A stretch of 64,000 bases of DNA from Capra hircus (taxonomy: Eukaryota; Chordata; Mammalia; Artiodactyla; Bovidae). The notes under the pieces are model-generated. The model searched no databases. It saw only the letters and a program-made list of their open reading frames with translations, and was not told the origin of the DNA. Of this stretch, positions 10,697 through 22,229 are shown in pieces. Every line of letters starts with the position of its first letter. Positions within the stretch are counted from its first letter, which is position 1. Both the position numbers and the translations under genes were made by a program. The stretch covers positions 75,578,458-75,642,457 of the forward strand of contig NC_030823.1 in assembly GCF_001704415.2 (NCBI RefSeq). Reading direction: 5' to 3'.

Positions 10697-12154
10697 CCTC
10701 TAGACCTGGACAGCACTTGTTTGTTATGTTTTTAAATTTCTGAAAAGTGAAAAATCATATCTCCTAGATTTTTCGTTGCTAATATTTGATATTAAGAGAG
10801 AAGTTGGACATTTTTTAATTCTGCTCACTGACCATAGTTATTTTCTCCCAAATGGTTTTTTTTATACCCCATTTAAAAGTCATTTGATTGCTCTCTTTCT
10901 TACTGGTTTATGTGAGCTCTGAATTAAAGAATTTATCTCTGGGTCTGTTATTTTCCTTGCAAAACAGGTTATGATTTCCCAGCGTGTATAAAGAAATTAT
11001 TTATTTTTCCTTTATGAGCTTGAGATTTTGTGTACCTTCTAGAAATGCCAACCCTTTATATCATGCAGGTCTTGGCAAAAAATATCACCTCCTATGAGGC
11101 TTTTCCTAGTTGTCAACCTAAAATAGAGAGTATTTCCCTCATCATGTCAATAAGGAGACTAAGAGAAAGTAACCGGCCCAAGATCACAAAGCTCATAGGT
11201 AGTGTACTTTGAGCCAGAATTTAAGCTCAACATCGTCTAACCCCCAAGTCTGTATTACCGTATTATCTCATCCCATCTCTCCATACCCACCTACAAAGGG
11301 GTAGGAATCCATTTTCGGGTTGGAAGAGCCATCTAACTCTTCTGACTTTCTATGCAGAGTTGTAGAAAGATCATGAGGGATACACAGATTCTCTAGCTAT
11401 AAACGTTTCATGCTTATGTAATGCTCACCGACCAGCAGTTACTTCTCTTGGAGAAATTCTCAGAATTATTTTCTTACGATGTATAGAATCTCCTTTACAA
11501 TTCTGACAGGCATTAACAATTAACACACTGCCAACTTTGGTACCCATCATAGATGTTACACAGTGTTATGTGTAGTGATTATTATTATTTGCCTTAGAAA
11601 GGCTATGATTCCTAGCTGGATTTAATAATTAATCACCCTAAGTATAGTATTTATTATTCTGAAGCTTATGTAGCAGCAGAACCGTGATTTTCAGTCATTA
11701 AGAGTTTCTATGAAACTCTTTTGGAATTAATTTTCAGATTTGGGGAAAACAAAAGGCTGATTAATGGCATGTGCGGCTAAATGTCACGAAAACAAAACAT
11801 ATGGTCCCTGCCAGTAAATCAAAATTACTGGTAGTCCTAGAAGAATGCATAATCAGAAGAGCAGGTGATATGTTAACCAATTTTTTATATTTGAGGCATA
11901 TAAGATGAATTATTCATCTTTACTGACCACAGAAATCAGATTATGTGAGTTTAAAGGTTGAGGCTTAAGCAGGTCTAATTTGTAACTTAACAGTTCATTG
12001 TTGATATGGACAAGCAGCTAATAATACTCTCTTAGCTCTTATTTCAAATAAAATGATAGGAGAATGAAGATTTGATAAGTCAGGATAAGGCCAAGTATAT
12101 TTATTGCTATTAGTCATCACATGGCATTTCTAAATGATTTCCCTTCAGATTATT
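10697..12154. other. 1.4-kb SINE-free single-copy DNA
   Basis: AT-rich, no named repeat or gene recognised. The 60-codon frame at 11030-11212 has no supporting context. Confidence 0.5.
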
Positions 12155-12364
12155 GTGTGTGTATGTGTGTTATTTGCTCAGTCACGTCTGACTCTTTGTG
12201 ACCCCATGGACTGTAGCCCGCCAGGCTCCTCTGTCCGTGGAATTTTCCAGGCCAGAATACTGGAGTGGGTTGCCATGCCCTTCTCCAGGGGATCTTCCCA
12301 ACCCAGGGATCTACCCAGGTCTCTCATGTCTCCTGTGTTGGCAGATGGGTTCTTTACTACTAGT
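12155..12364 (-). mobile_element. Bov-tA SINE (antisense), host of nested insertions, part 1
   Basis: The reverse copy runs from GCTCAGTCACGTCTGACTCT to GGTTCTTTACTACTAGT and stops abruptly where a Bov-A2 begins. Its missing tRNA-like end reappears as fragments at 12646-12657 and 12955-12970 (CCACCTGGGAAGCCCC). Confidence 0.88.
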
Positions 12365-12645
12365 GGAGAAGGCAATGGCACCCCACTCCAATGCTCTTGC
12401 CTGGAAAATCCCATGGACAGAGGAGCCTAGTAGGCTGCAGTCCATGGGGTTGCCAAGAGTCGGGCATGACTGAGTGACTTCACTTTCACTTTTCACTTTC
12501 ATGCATTGGAGAAGGAAATGGCAACCCACTCCAGTGTTCTTGCCTGGAGAATCCCAGGGACAGGGGAGCCTAGTGGGCTGCCGTCTATGGGGTCACACAG
12601 AGTCGGACACGACTGGAGTGACTTAGCAACAGCAGCAGCAGCAGC
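12365..12645 (+). mobile_element. Bov-A2 SINE (dimeric) with CAG tail
   Basis: Two Bov-A monomers in tandem, starting GGAGAAGGCAATGGCACCCC and GGAGAAGGAAATGGCAACCC. They are joined by a CACTTT-rich linker, and the element ends in an AGCAGCAGCAGCAGC tail. It sits inside the antisense Bov-tA. Confidence 0.92.
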
Positions 12646-12657
12646 GCCACCTGGGAG

Positions 12658-12954
12658 GCTTCCCTGGTGGCTCAGTTGGTAAAGAATCCGCCTGCAATGC
12701 AGGAGACCCTGGCTTGATTCCTGGGTTGGGAAGATCCTCTGGAGAAGGCATAGGCTACCCACTCCAGTATTCTTTGGCTTCCCTGGTGGCTCAGCTGGTA
12801 AAGAATCCACCTGCAATGTGGGAGAAATGGATTTGATCCCTGGGTTGGGAAGATCCCCTTGGAAACGGGAAAGGCTACCCACTCCAGTATTTTGACCTGG
12901 AAAATTCACAAAAAGAGTCGGACACAACTGAGTGACTTTCACTTCACTTCACTT
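12658..12954 (+). mobile_element. Bov-tA-type SINE with duplicated head
   Basis: Two tRNA-like heads (GCTTCCCTGGTGGCTCAG at about 12659 and 12778) each precede a partial body. The element ends in ACTTTCACTTCACTTCACTT. Direct repeats CCACCTGGGA (12647-12656 and 12955-12964) flank it. Confidence 0.88.
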
Positions 12955-13025
12955 CCACCTGGGAAGCCCCCACCTGTGCTGTGATTTTACCTAAATTGAC
13001 CTATATCCTGCCTTCAGAAAAAAAT

Positions 13026-13095
13026 TGTTCAGTCACAAAGTTGTGTCCAACTCTTTGCAGCTCCATGAACTGCAGCACTCCAGGCCTCCCTGTAA
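13026..13095 (-). mobile_element. BovB or Bov-A end fragment (antisense)
   Basis: A 70-bp remnant: TTGTTCAGTCACAAAGTTGT, CCATGAACTGCAGCACTCCA. Too short to assign to one family with certainty. Confidence 0.75.
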
Positions 13096-13712
13096 CAACA
13101 GAAAAAAACTACTCAAGAATTTTCTTCCACTGATTTATTTTAAAAATTAATAAAACAAAGAAAGTAAAATGGAGACACATGTAGAATATATTTTAATTGT
13201 GTATTAAATCTGCTGAGCAACTCTAATTGGACTCAGACTATTTCTGTCCTGATTATTTGGGACAAAAGCTATCAGGGCCTGTATTTAGATCACAGGCTAT
13301 GCAAGGAAGGAATGGATTGTGGTGTTTTTGTATTTTCTTCTGTTTTCTGACTGCAAAATTGACAGTGACCCTTCATGGCATGAAATGTTTAACTATAACC
13401 CATGGCAACTTGATAGGGAACAATGGAGGCTGCAGATTTGGTTGTAATTATATGAGAAAATTCTGGCACGTTTTCTCTTTATAGCATGGAAATGTAACCT
13501 TAGAGATTGAGCCAGGGCTGCTGAAATGAGTTCAGGATCTGATAAAAAAATTTCAGTTCTCCCCCAATATTTGGTTGAGATTCAGATCCTCTTCCAGCCC
13601 AAGTTATTTGTACTGAATTCTCTCAACCTGCTCAGCCCTAAATATGCCAGGAAAGCTAAGCATAGTCGAAATAAAGATTTGATTTCATGATTTCAAGACC
13701 ACTCACCAGCTT
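13096..13712. other. Single-copy DNA, nothing recognised
   Basis: An 85-codon frame at 13227-13484 (+) has no recognisable domain or splice context. Confidence 0.5.
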
Positions 13713-13722
13713 TTTGTTGTAT

Positions 13723-14036
13723 CGTCCTTTTTTAAAAAAATTTTATTTATCTTTTTATTTGGCAGTGCTGTGTCTCTGTTGTGATTTGGGGTACTCTCTA
13801 TTGCGGTGCATGGGTTTCTCGTTGCAGGGGCTTCTCTTGTGGTGGAACATGGCTTCAGTAGGTGAGGCACATGGGCCTGGTAGTTGCTGTTCCCAGACTC
13901 TAAAGCACAGGCTCAGTAGTTGTGGCTCACGAGCTTAGTTCTCCCTCTGCATGGGGGATCTTCCCGGATCAGGGATCGAACCCCTGTCCCTACACTGGCA
14001 GGCTGATTCTCTACCGCTGAGCCACCAGGGAAGTGC
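13723..14036 (-). mobile_element. CHR-1-type SINE (antisense) with TSD
   Basis: Reverse copy: T/A-rich head, GCAGTGCTGTGTCTCTGTTG, CTCAGTAGTTGTGGCTCACG, then GATCGAACCCCTGTCCC and CTGAGCCACCAGGGAAGTGC. TTTGTTGTAT at 13713-13722 and 14037-14046 is its target-site duplication. Confidence 0.9.
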
Positions 14037-14142
14037 TTTGTTGTATTCTTTCCTTTTTTTTAAGTTCTGTAAAGGGCTTTAGAAGACGGAGTTTTTTTAA
14101 AAAAATAGTCAGACGGGTACTAGGTATAAATTCTGTTCCAAT

Positions 14143-15018
14143 CAGTTCGGTTCAGTCGCTCAGTCATGTCGCTCAGACTCTGTGCAACCCCATGGACTGC
14201 AGCAAGCCAGGCTTCCCTGCCTATCACCAACTCCCAGAGTTTATTCAGACTCATGTCCATCGAGTTGGTGATGCCATCCAACTATCTCATCCTCTGTCAT
14301 CCCCTTCTTTTCCTGCCTTCCATCGTTCCCAGCATCAGGGTATTTTCCAATGAATCAGTTCTTCGCATCAGGTGGCCAAAGTATTGGAGCTTCAGCTTCA
14401 GCATCAGTCCTTCCAATGAATATTCAGGACCGATTTCCTTTAGGATGGACTGGTTGGATCTCCTTGCAGTCCAAGGGACTCTCAAGAGTCTTCTCCAGCA
14501 CCACAGTTCAAAAGCATCAATTCTTCAGCGCTCAGCTTTCTTTATGGTCAAACTCACATCCATACATGACTACTGGAAAAACCACAGATTTGACTAGACA
14601 ACCTTTGTCAGCAAAGTAATGTCTCTGCTTTTTAATATGCTGTCTAGTTTGGTCATAGCTTTTCTTCCAAAGAGCAAGTGTCTTTTAATTTCATGGCTGC
14701 AGTCACCATCTGCAATGGTTTTGGAGCCCAAGAAAATAGTCTTTTACTGTCTCCATTGTTTCCCCACCTATTTGCCATGAAGTGATAGACAAAGTGATGG
14801 ATTCATTTTTTTAATGTTGAATTTTGAGCCAGATTTTTCACTCTCCTCTTTCGCGTTCATCAAGAGGCCCTTTAATCCCTATTCACTTTCTGTCATTAGG
14901 GTGGTGTCAACTGCATATCTGAGGTCATTAGTATTTCTCCAGTCTTGATTCCAACTTGTGCTTCATCCAGCCCAGCATTTCGCATGATGTACTCTGCATA
15001 TAAGTTTTATAAGTAAGA
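14143..15018 (-). mobile_element. BovB LINE, 876-bp 5'-truncated antisense copy with TSD
   Basis: The minus strand carries ORF2 C-terminal coding sequence and the 3' end; the plus strand shows GTTCGGTTCAGTCGCTCAGT through CTGCATATAAGTT. Identical 9-mers TGTTCCAAT at 14134-14142 and 15019-15027 bracket it. Stops and frameshifts break the coding part. Confidence 0.93.
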
Positions 15019-15027
15019 TGTTCCAAT

Positions 15028-16332
15028 GGTCCTCACAAAACTTCAAGAAACAAAAGGATTCTGCAAATGCCCATTTGGAAATCACATTAACTACTAATTT
15101 CAGCTCTTGTCATTGCAAGCAAGGATATGGCATCACTGTACAATGTCTGTTTTCTAGCCTCTGTCCTTTCTGGTTGAAGACACTCTCTGGCATCTTTTCT
15201 AGGGTAACCACCTGAATGTCTCAGGATGGCGCAGCCAAAAGACCATCTCTCTCTTTTCTCTCTGAGATGTGGGGGACCATCCAAAGAGCGGTCCCCCAAA
15301 TTACAAAGGGAGCTGGGGTCTCTTTGTATCCTCGGGTGGGGAAGGGGAAGGCTTGGTCCTGATTCTTCATCTTCAAAGGAGGTACTGAGACTCAGAACTG
15401 CAGAAAAGCCTTGAGTTTCCTGACCACATTGAAGTAATCCTGAATGCTTTATCTGCTGGTTGTCCCTAGGATTTTAGAGTCTAAGAACAGTGGCACTAGT
15501 CCATGAAAGATGAAATAAGAAATTTTACAGTATAAAAACTATAAAATAAACTAGCAGCACAAACGTGGAGCCTGTTTAAGACTTTTCCACTTGAGTCCAG
15601 GGATCCACATTGGCAGGCACGGGTGGAGACCGGTGACTCAGTCACTGTTTGTTTAAATAAAAATTTAAATAAAAAATTGTGAATATATTCTTTGGGTAAT
15701 TATATTTAGCACATGCCTAAATCTTGAGACTTAGGTCATAAGCCACTAGTTCAACCATCTGTCTGACCCTGTTCCACATTATGGTCTTAAAGCTGCCTGC
15801 CAGAACTGTTAGTAAAGATAATAAAATTTTAAAAAAATCTGAGCTGAAGGGGCCTTCCAGTTTGATGCTAAAACTGAACATTGCTTGACTCATCAAGATA
15901 TTATAAACATCTGTGAATTCAGTGCGAGATCTCAGTGGAGCTTAGAAATATGTACAAAGAAAAGGTTTAACAGCCTTCTAAGCTCTGAAAAGTTATTCAT
16001 GTTGGTGAAATTATGCTTTGGGCAAATGCTCTGTCTTCTCCTTTCTGATTCACTGACAATTTTAGCACTTTGGCTCAAAGAAGTCACACAGCACCGCTTA
16101 ACCACATTTCCAAACTGTTTTAATTTTTGCTATAACTTTCAATCTAGCTTTAAGCTCAGTGATGCCAGGAAGTAGGAGGCAGTCCAAAGCACTGAAAATG
16201 GCAGGGAAATAGATACTAAATGAAAGCTGATAAAGAAAACACCCATGATGCATTTAAGCTAAGTCAAGCATACAAACAACACCTCTGGAGAGATCAGAAA
16301 AAAATACGTTCAGGGCTTCACAACCTTGAACT
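15028..16332. other. Single-copy DNA with a short GC-rich hairpin
   Basis: GGGGGACC (15271-15278) and its complement GGTCCCCC (15290-15297) form an 8-bp stem with an 11-nt loop. Otherwise no gene or named repeat was seen. Confidence 0.45.
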
Positions 16333-16575
16333 CTACTCATCAGCAATCAAATCTGTAAAACCGTCTGAAGTCCCAGATGCTGCCGTTGTGGGCATGGTGT
16401 TGTCTAAGAGGAGTGATAAATCAAGCTGAGTCTGGGAGCTCCGGCTTGCACTTTCCGTGGCACTGGACACACCGAGGTGGATGGGCTTGTTACGTGCAGT
16501 CAGAGCAACACTGACCTCGTCATCAGAGAGACGACTCCCCTGATGGCAAGAATCCTGGAGAAGATCTGAAATCAA
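16333..16575 (-). other. Possible terminal coding exon, minus strand
   Basis: On the minus strand an acceptor-like GGTTTTGATTTCAG precedes a frame of about 80 codons ending at a TAG. It begins DLLQDSCHQGSRLSDDEVSV and ends GFTDLIADE. The composition (Ser, Thr and acidic rich, few aromatics) looks more like a cytoplasmic tail or disordered C-terminus than random AT-rich DNA. I do not recognise the family. No AATAAA is evident close downstream. An internal GAG-GTCAGT donor-like site inside it is a complication. Confidence 0.25.
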
Positions 16576-16863
16576 AACCGTCCCCATTGCAGTTAGCCCG
16601 CTCCTACTCCATGAGGGGTAGCTTTTCTATTAAAATTACACTTTTGTCCATTTCTCTCATAGTTGAAGAGTTTTTGCTTGAGGCATTTTGGTGCAATCCC
16701 ATTTGTCAGCCAGAAGTCTATGGCGTTGATATGTGAGCGGAAAATCGTATCTTTTTTATGATAACCACCTCCACAGTGTAAAGAGTACAAAAAGGGATGG
16801 AGAGAAGTTAAATAGCCCAGCATCAGAGAGAGATGGAGAAACAGATGCAAAATTAGATACAAC

Positions 16864-16989
16864 CTTGCTTTCCTCGCTGTGGCCTGGAGCTTTTCGCTTC
16901 TTGCACCAGGTGACTTTGGGTCTTATATGGTCGCCACATGGAAGCGTCCGCTCTGTATGTCTCTTATCGCACTCTGTAAATAATGGGAA
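16864..16989 (-). other. Possible upstream exon, minus strand
   Basis: The minus strand shows a good acceptor (TTCTCCCTTTTCAG) at 16990, followed by an open frame reading FPLFTECDKRHTERTLPCGD, then a basic stretch WCKKRKAPGHSEESK, to about 16864. The only nearby donor candidate (AAG-GTTGTA) is weak. It would give phase 0, while the exon-like block at 16,575 needs phase 1, so the two cannot be joined directly. Either another exon is missing or one of the two is spurious. Confidence 0.18.
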
Positions 16990-17484
16990 CTGAAAAGGGA
17001 GAATTTTTAAGTGGTCTTGGGTTCTGGCACATACACACAAAAATGGAATTACATTTTTTTTTTCAGAAGAGAGAAGGCAAGCCTAACTTTGGTTTCCAAA
17101 AAATGGCATAAATGCTGGGTGAATGGAAAAACAAAATGCAGTTGAGAAAGAGGCAACGCAGAGCGTGGAGGTCGAGGAGCTGAGCTCCCGTCTGGCTCTG
17201 TTATTTCTCACGCGGCCAGCCGGCGTGGCCTGGGGGGGCTGAGTCCAGTCAGTGACCCTGGAGAACCTCTCAGCGGGCAGCCCCTGACCAGTGATGATGT
17301 TTCTCATTGGCAACCAGAGTCTGTGCTGGCGCTAAGGTGTAGAGGGCCAAATACAACATGTCCTGGCTAAATTACCTTAGAAAACCAGGCTCTTGGGCAG
17401 TCTGAGTGGGTCTCAAACAGGAATAGGAAGAGTTCTTTGTTTCCTTTTTCATTTTAAGAATTTATATGAAGTGAAATGAATACA
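16990..17484. other. Single-copy DNA with a small CpG cluster
   Basis: 17150-17285 is GC-richer with CpGs (ACGCGGCCAGCCGGCGTGG), but too short to call a CpG island. No gene seen. Confidence 0.45.
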
Positions 17485-17740
17485 CATCACATACCCTTTA
17501 CGGCCTCAGATATATTCACCACCTTGTGGAGCCACCACCACCATCCCCAGAAATTTTCATCTTGTGAAACCAAAATGCCACAACTGTGAATGTCTCACTC
17601 CCCACCCCTGCCCACTGCCCCTGGCACTGACGCCCGCTTTGGTCTGTGAGTTGTCGCCTCCAGGGCCCCCACTGGAGTGGAATCCTGCAGTGTTCGCCAG
17701 TGTGCCAACGGGCCATTTGGAAGAGATGGCTTTCAGTCTG
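17485..17740 (-). mobile_element. Old L1 fragment (antisense), probable
   Basis: The plus strand resembles the antisense end of old L1M elements: ATATTCACCACCTTGTGGAG, CACCACCATCCCCAGAAATT, CTCACTCCCCACCCCTGCCC. Highly diverged. Confidence 0.5.
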
Positions 17741-17811
17741 AAGCTCTAGACAGGGTTCTTTAAAACAATATGGTCCTTGTTTCTGACCATGAGGTTCCAG
17801 GATACTCTTTT

Positions 17812-17940
17812 TAAAAAATATTTTTATTGAAATATGGCTGATTTACAATTTTGCAGTGTTGTGTTAGTTCCAGGGATATAGCAAAGATTTTCAGATTTTT
17901 AGATTCTTTCCCGTCATAGGTCACTACAAGTTTCTGAGCC
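17812..17940 (-). mobile_element. L1 3' end (antisense)
   Basis: The plus strand reads ATTTTTATTGAAATATGGCT, GATTTACAATTTTGCAGTGT and TGTTAGTTCCAGG, the reverse of the cetartiodactyl L1 terminus. Confidence 0.75.
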
Positions 17941-18435
17941 TGCTTCCTGAAAAGCTAGTCTTTCTTGACTGCTGTTCTAACCCCAACTGATGAGCATTCT
18001 CCAGACATTTTGCTGCGTGTTTACACATATACATACAATGTACACATATATGTAGAAAGATATGTGTAAGAAATAGCCAAGAGAGTTTGGTATCAGCACT
18101 CTGATAAAAGAAGAGGGTTAATTACAAATGAAATGTAAAATTCTTACCTGAGGGTCAGTTTTAAGTTCACCTTGCCCCTCCCCACCAGCTCCAAATAACT
18201 TGAGAGCCAGTGCAAACCTAAGTGCCAAAAGCCTGCTATTTGTCTCTGCAGCAGATGATGAGACGTGATCTTATTTGGAGCACATACACGAGTTAGCTCT
18301 CGGTGTGATCCTAGACTCGGGAAGGCAGCTGGGGTAAAGTTCTGGGCAGGATCTGGTCTGGACTGATTAGGCCTCCTGGTGGCAGGGCCTGAGAGATGTA
18401 GCAACTGATTAAAGAGGCTCATTCTATGGAGGGCT
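17941..18435. other. Single-copy DNA, nothing recognised
   Basis: No gene recognised. The long minus-strand frame ending at 18144 starts inside the neighbouring SINE. Confidence 0.5.
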
Positions 18436-18640
18436 GCCCCTGGGGGCTCAGACGGTAAAGAATCTACCTGCAAGGCACAAGACCCAGGTTCGATCTCTGG
18501 TTCAGGAAGATCTCCTGGAAGAGGAAATGGCAACCCACTCCAGTCTTCTTGCCTGGGAAACCCCTTGGACAGAGGAGCCTGGTGGGCTACAGTCCATGGG
18601 GTTGCAAGGGGTCAAACACAACTTAGCAGTGGAGCCCACC
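18436..18640 (+). mobile_element. Bov-tA SINE
   Basis: Sense copy: GGGGGCTCAGACGGTAAAGA head, GGTTCGATCTCTGGTTCAGG, ACTCCAGTCTTCTTGCCTGG, with a diverged tail AACACAACTTAGCAGTGGAG. Confidence 0.92.
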
Positions 18641-20824
18641 CACATTCCATTGATCCAGCCCTTATCCAGGAACCCTGTATTCACACCAAGCCACTTAGAT
18701 GTTCTGTCTCCTCAATAAATGTCTTTAAGGGGGAAAAAATGTACTCAACACCTATTGGCAGCCCAATCAAGATTTACTGTTTTAAAATATGAAATACATT
18801 TTCCAGTTCATATCCTTCCCACTTGAGTTCTGCTGGCATCAGCCAGTCCTCCCAGAAGATGATTGATCCTGAAGAAATCATCGCTGAGATCTAAGATGGA
18901 GTAGAGGGTCCCGCCTGGACCGGCAGACACGTGTCAAGCAGCCCTTGTTCTCACCCAAATGTCATTTCTTCGGGATTATACAGTCTGCTCCATTTTCCAG
19001 CGCAATACAGCACAGTTCAGGGAAGATACTGTGGTAGGGGCCAGAGATTCCAGGTGACCCTAGGAGCAGGTGCAAGAGAGCCTACCTGTGTGTCGTGAGA
19101 GAAAGGTTTGGAGGGAGTTCGAGAAGGGCCTCGCCTGGCTGGGCAGCCGTGTAGTTCCTCCAGCATCAGGGATTAATCATCAAGAACCCCTCTCCAGGGA
19201 CTCAGATCCAGTGACGTCGTAAGAAAGGGAACTGCGATTTCCTGGCTCAGGCGTGAGCCGCGTGAACCTTTCATTCATGGGAAGAGAAAGTGGACAACGA
19301 AAGCGTAAGGTGTAGCTTCCCCTGGGACCTCAATATTGGCGTCCCAGACCAGTCTGCTGAGCTGCTGTCATCAGAGCCAGCCCACCGGTGGCTAGGAAAA
19401 ATTTAATCTCTTTTGATTCGTTCCAAGATGGAAATCTTTTGTATATACTTTAAAAGTGCCTATAAAATGGTGTCCTTATTTTGGCCTCATAATTAAGTCA
19501 TAATAGAAGGCTGCACTGCTTTACAAGGCAATATTCTAGTTCCTAAGTGGGTAAGAGACACAGATGCTTGCCAAAAATTGTAATTTATTCTGACAAGGAC
19601 CCGCCACCCCTGCTCCCACCCTGTTCTTGATGAGAGAAACAGGTCTGGGCTTGCTCAGAAAGAGTTAAAATGAAACCCACGTGGGATTAAAGAAAAAAAA
19701 AGTGCAGCAGAGGCTGTTGAGAGCAGGGTTAAACTGGAGCTGCTGTTGGAGCAGGCGTTTGGATCATTTTGAAGAGGAATTCTGGGTTAGAAAACAAAGG
19801 TTGTCTGACTGTTGGCACTTGGTGTGTAACCAGTCCGTTCCTGGCCTCTGGCTAACCACAGGAGCCACGTGAAGGTACCTCATCTCACAGAAAGAAAAGT
19901 GAAATGTGTTTTCATTTTTCCTCCATAAAAATAATTTTTAAAGTACAGTTTGGTTTCCAGACAGTTTTAAGAGCTAAAAGGCTCATGAGGTGGGGGCTGG
20001 GGGAAGTTAGGAATGGTCGTAACATTTAAATGTGCAAAAAATTACCTTAATTTGGGGGACTTGCAGGAATTGTATATTTGATATCAGTTTATTTTCAGAT
20101 CAATGGCTTAATTCTTAAAATATTCACATTCTGCAGAGCCCGGATACAACTAAATTATAAAATGAGATGTTTGAAAAGCATTTGTTTCCAGAAAATATGG
20201 TCCCAAAGGCCCATATTTCAGTAAACTTAACTTTAGAAGACCTGCTCCAGGCAATTAAACCTATGAAACTTAACAAAACCCAGGAATAAGGCTGCCTTCA
20301 GCTATACACTTAGAAATAAAAGATTTCCCTAAAAACTTGCTTTATTTTATTCTGTTCTTGGAAATTATTCTTCAAATATTCTTCTGCATTAAAGACATGC
20401 AAAGTAAAATGATTCTAAAATGAGCTCAAATGTATCTAAAGGAAAGTGAATCCATCATTATTTGCACCCTTTCTCCTGGAAGAAGAGACGAGGCAACATG
20501 AAAACAGAAAAAACAGTGGGATGAATTCATTCCATGGCCTTCAGAAACTGCGTGTATTTTCCCGATAGCTTTTCATTAACAACAAGCACAATTCTAAATC
20601 ATCTGTATTTTTTTCTCATTTGGACAAAGAATGCATAAGTGAACTGTTGCCAAAATTAAAATATTTGCACCTCTGAAAGTGGCTCTCAGAAAAGGTTAGT
20701 AAATCTAAGAACCCAAGAAGAGGTAGAAAGAATCTCAAAATCTCATTGACTTATTTATGTCTTCCAAGGGCATGACTGAGAAAATAACTGGCCGCTCTGC
20801 CCATATTCGGGCATCTCCCTAGAG
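18641..20824. other. 2.2-kb SINE-free single-copy DNA
   Basis: No LINE or SINE recognised. 19200-19270 has a few CpGs. No open frame has splice support. Confidence 0.45.
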
Positions 20825-21180
20825 TTCTCGGTTATCTACTGCTGTGTAACAAACACCCCCCCACCCCCCCCCCCACCCCCAGCAAACATAGTGACTTAGA
20901 GCGGTGACAATGCTTTCTCACAGTTCTGTGGGTTAGCTGGTCTCACCTGGGCTCCTTCGCTTGGTTCCATCTGTTTTCTGTTCTCAGCTGGCACAGTTGG
21001 GACCCTTCTTGCAAGTCATTCCCTGTCCTGGAATTCTACATGCCGTGGTGGCCTAGGGGAGCAGTCCAAGAGACTCAGGATGGACATGATGAGGCCTTTG
21101 AAGACCTGGGCTCTGGAATTTGGCAGCACCACATGGGTCACATTCTATAGGTCTTAGCAAGTCACATATAGAGCCCAGAT
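20825..21180 (+). mobile_element. Ancient mammalian interspersed repeat (family not named)
   Basis: GGTTATCTACTGCTGTGTAA and CTCACAGTTCTGTGGGTTAG are hallmarks of a high-copy eutherian repeat. A C-rich simple tract (20850-20880) has expanded within it. The family cannot be named by eye. Confidence 0.5.
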
Positions 21181-21221
21181 TCAAGAGTGTAGGGAAATAG
21201 ACTCGTCTCTGGGTAAGAGAG

Positions 21222-21424
21222 GCACTCCCCAGGTGGCACTTCTGGTAAAGAATCCACCTGCCGACGTAGGAGGTTTGATCCGTGGGTCAGGAAGATCCCC
21301 TGAAGGAGGAAATAGCAACCCCCTCCAGTATTCTTGCCTGGAAAATTCCATGGACAGAGGAGCCTGGAGGGCTACAGTCCATAGGGTGGCAGAGAGTCGC
21401 ACATGACTGAGCTAAGCACACTGG
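21222..21424 (+). mobile_element. Bov-tA SINE
   Basis: Sense copy: CCCCAGGTGGCACTTCTGGT head, a shortened GACGTAGGAGGTTTGATCCG segment, TCCAGTATTCTTGCCTGG and an ACTGAGCTAAGCACACTGG end. Confidence 0.92.
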
Positions 21425-21489
21425 AGAAGAGAAGTGGCAAACACAATGGCGAGGGCCTGATGCGCTGGCATGGAGGAATTTGTGTTCAC

Positions 21490-21870
21490 TAATTTCAGGC
21501 TGCTAACAAGCACTGTAGCCTGGGGAGCTTATGGTCAACAGAAGCGTATTTCTCATAGTTGTGGAGGCTGAGAAGTCCGAAATCAAGATGCTGGCAGATT
21601 CAGTGTCTGGTGAGGGCCCGTTTCCTGGCTGTTCATATTTTGTCTGTAGCCTCACATGGAGAAAGAGACAGAGGACCTTCCTCAGACTTCTTTGAAAAGG
21701 GCTCTGCCCTTGTGGCCTAATCATTGTCCAAAGACTCTATCCCCTACCACTCTCTCCCAAAGGTCCTATTCCTACCATCTCACTGGACATCAGGTTTCCA
21801 ACATGTGGATTTTGGAAGGACATGGGCATGCATTCTGTAGGCACCATCTGCCGTGCGTGACTTGTAAGGG
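21490..21870 (+). mobile_element. Ancient eutherian repeat, copy 1
   Basis: The signature order is AGTTGTGGAGGCTGAGAAGT, CAGTGTCTGGTGAGGGCCCG, CTCCCAAAGGTCC, CCAACATGTGGATTTTGG. The same signature recurs at 42,815-43,095. Diverged; family not named. Confidence 0.55.
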
Positions 21871-22229
21871 TTAGAGCCAGGTCAGGTATTATAAGTGAGC
21901 CTCTTTTTTGACTAAATAGATGCTAATGGACTTGGAAGCAAATTCATTGGTATTTTCCCCACCAGTGCCCACTGATTCTTTGTCATCACTGAGATCTGAA
22001 GTATCTTGGCCCAGAAAGTTACTGGGACACTGTACAGCTAAGTAGCTAAATCAATAGGAAAGGCATTCAATGAAGAAAAGACATATGGGTAAAGTTCAAG
22101 TCCTTTCCTGATAAATGCATTTATCAGAAAAAAGCCCATGGTTTTCTTGAAGAGGCAGTGCAGTTGACTGGACACTTCTACACTCAGAGTCAGACTCTAA
22201 TCCCCTTTCACATTTTCCTGTCAAAGCAC
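21871..22229. other. Single-copy DNA, nothing recognised
   Basis: No gene or repeat recognised. Confidence 0.5.

Noticed and set aside
16864..16989. Direct splicing of the two minus-strand exon candidates into one reading frame
   Set aside because: The visible donor gives phase 0 while the acceptor at 16,575 needs phase 1; no alternative donor in the right phase was found.
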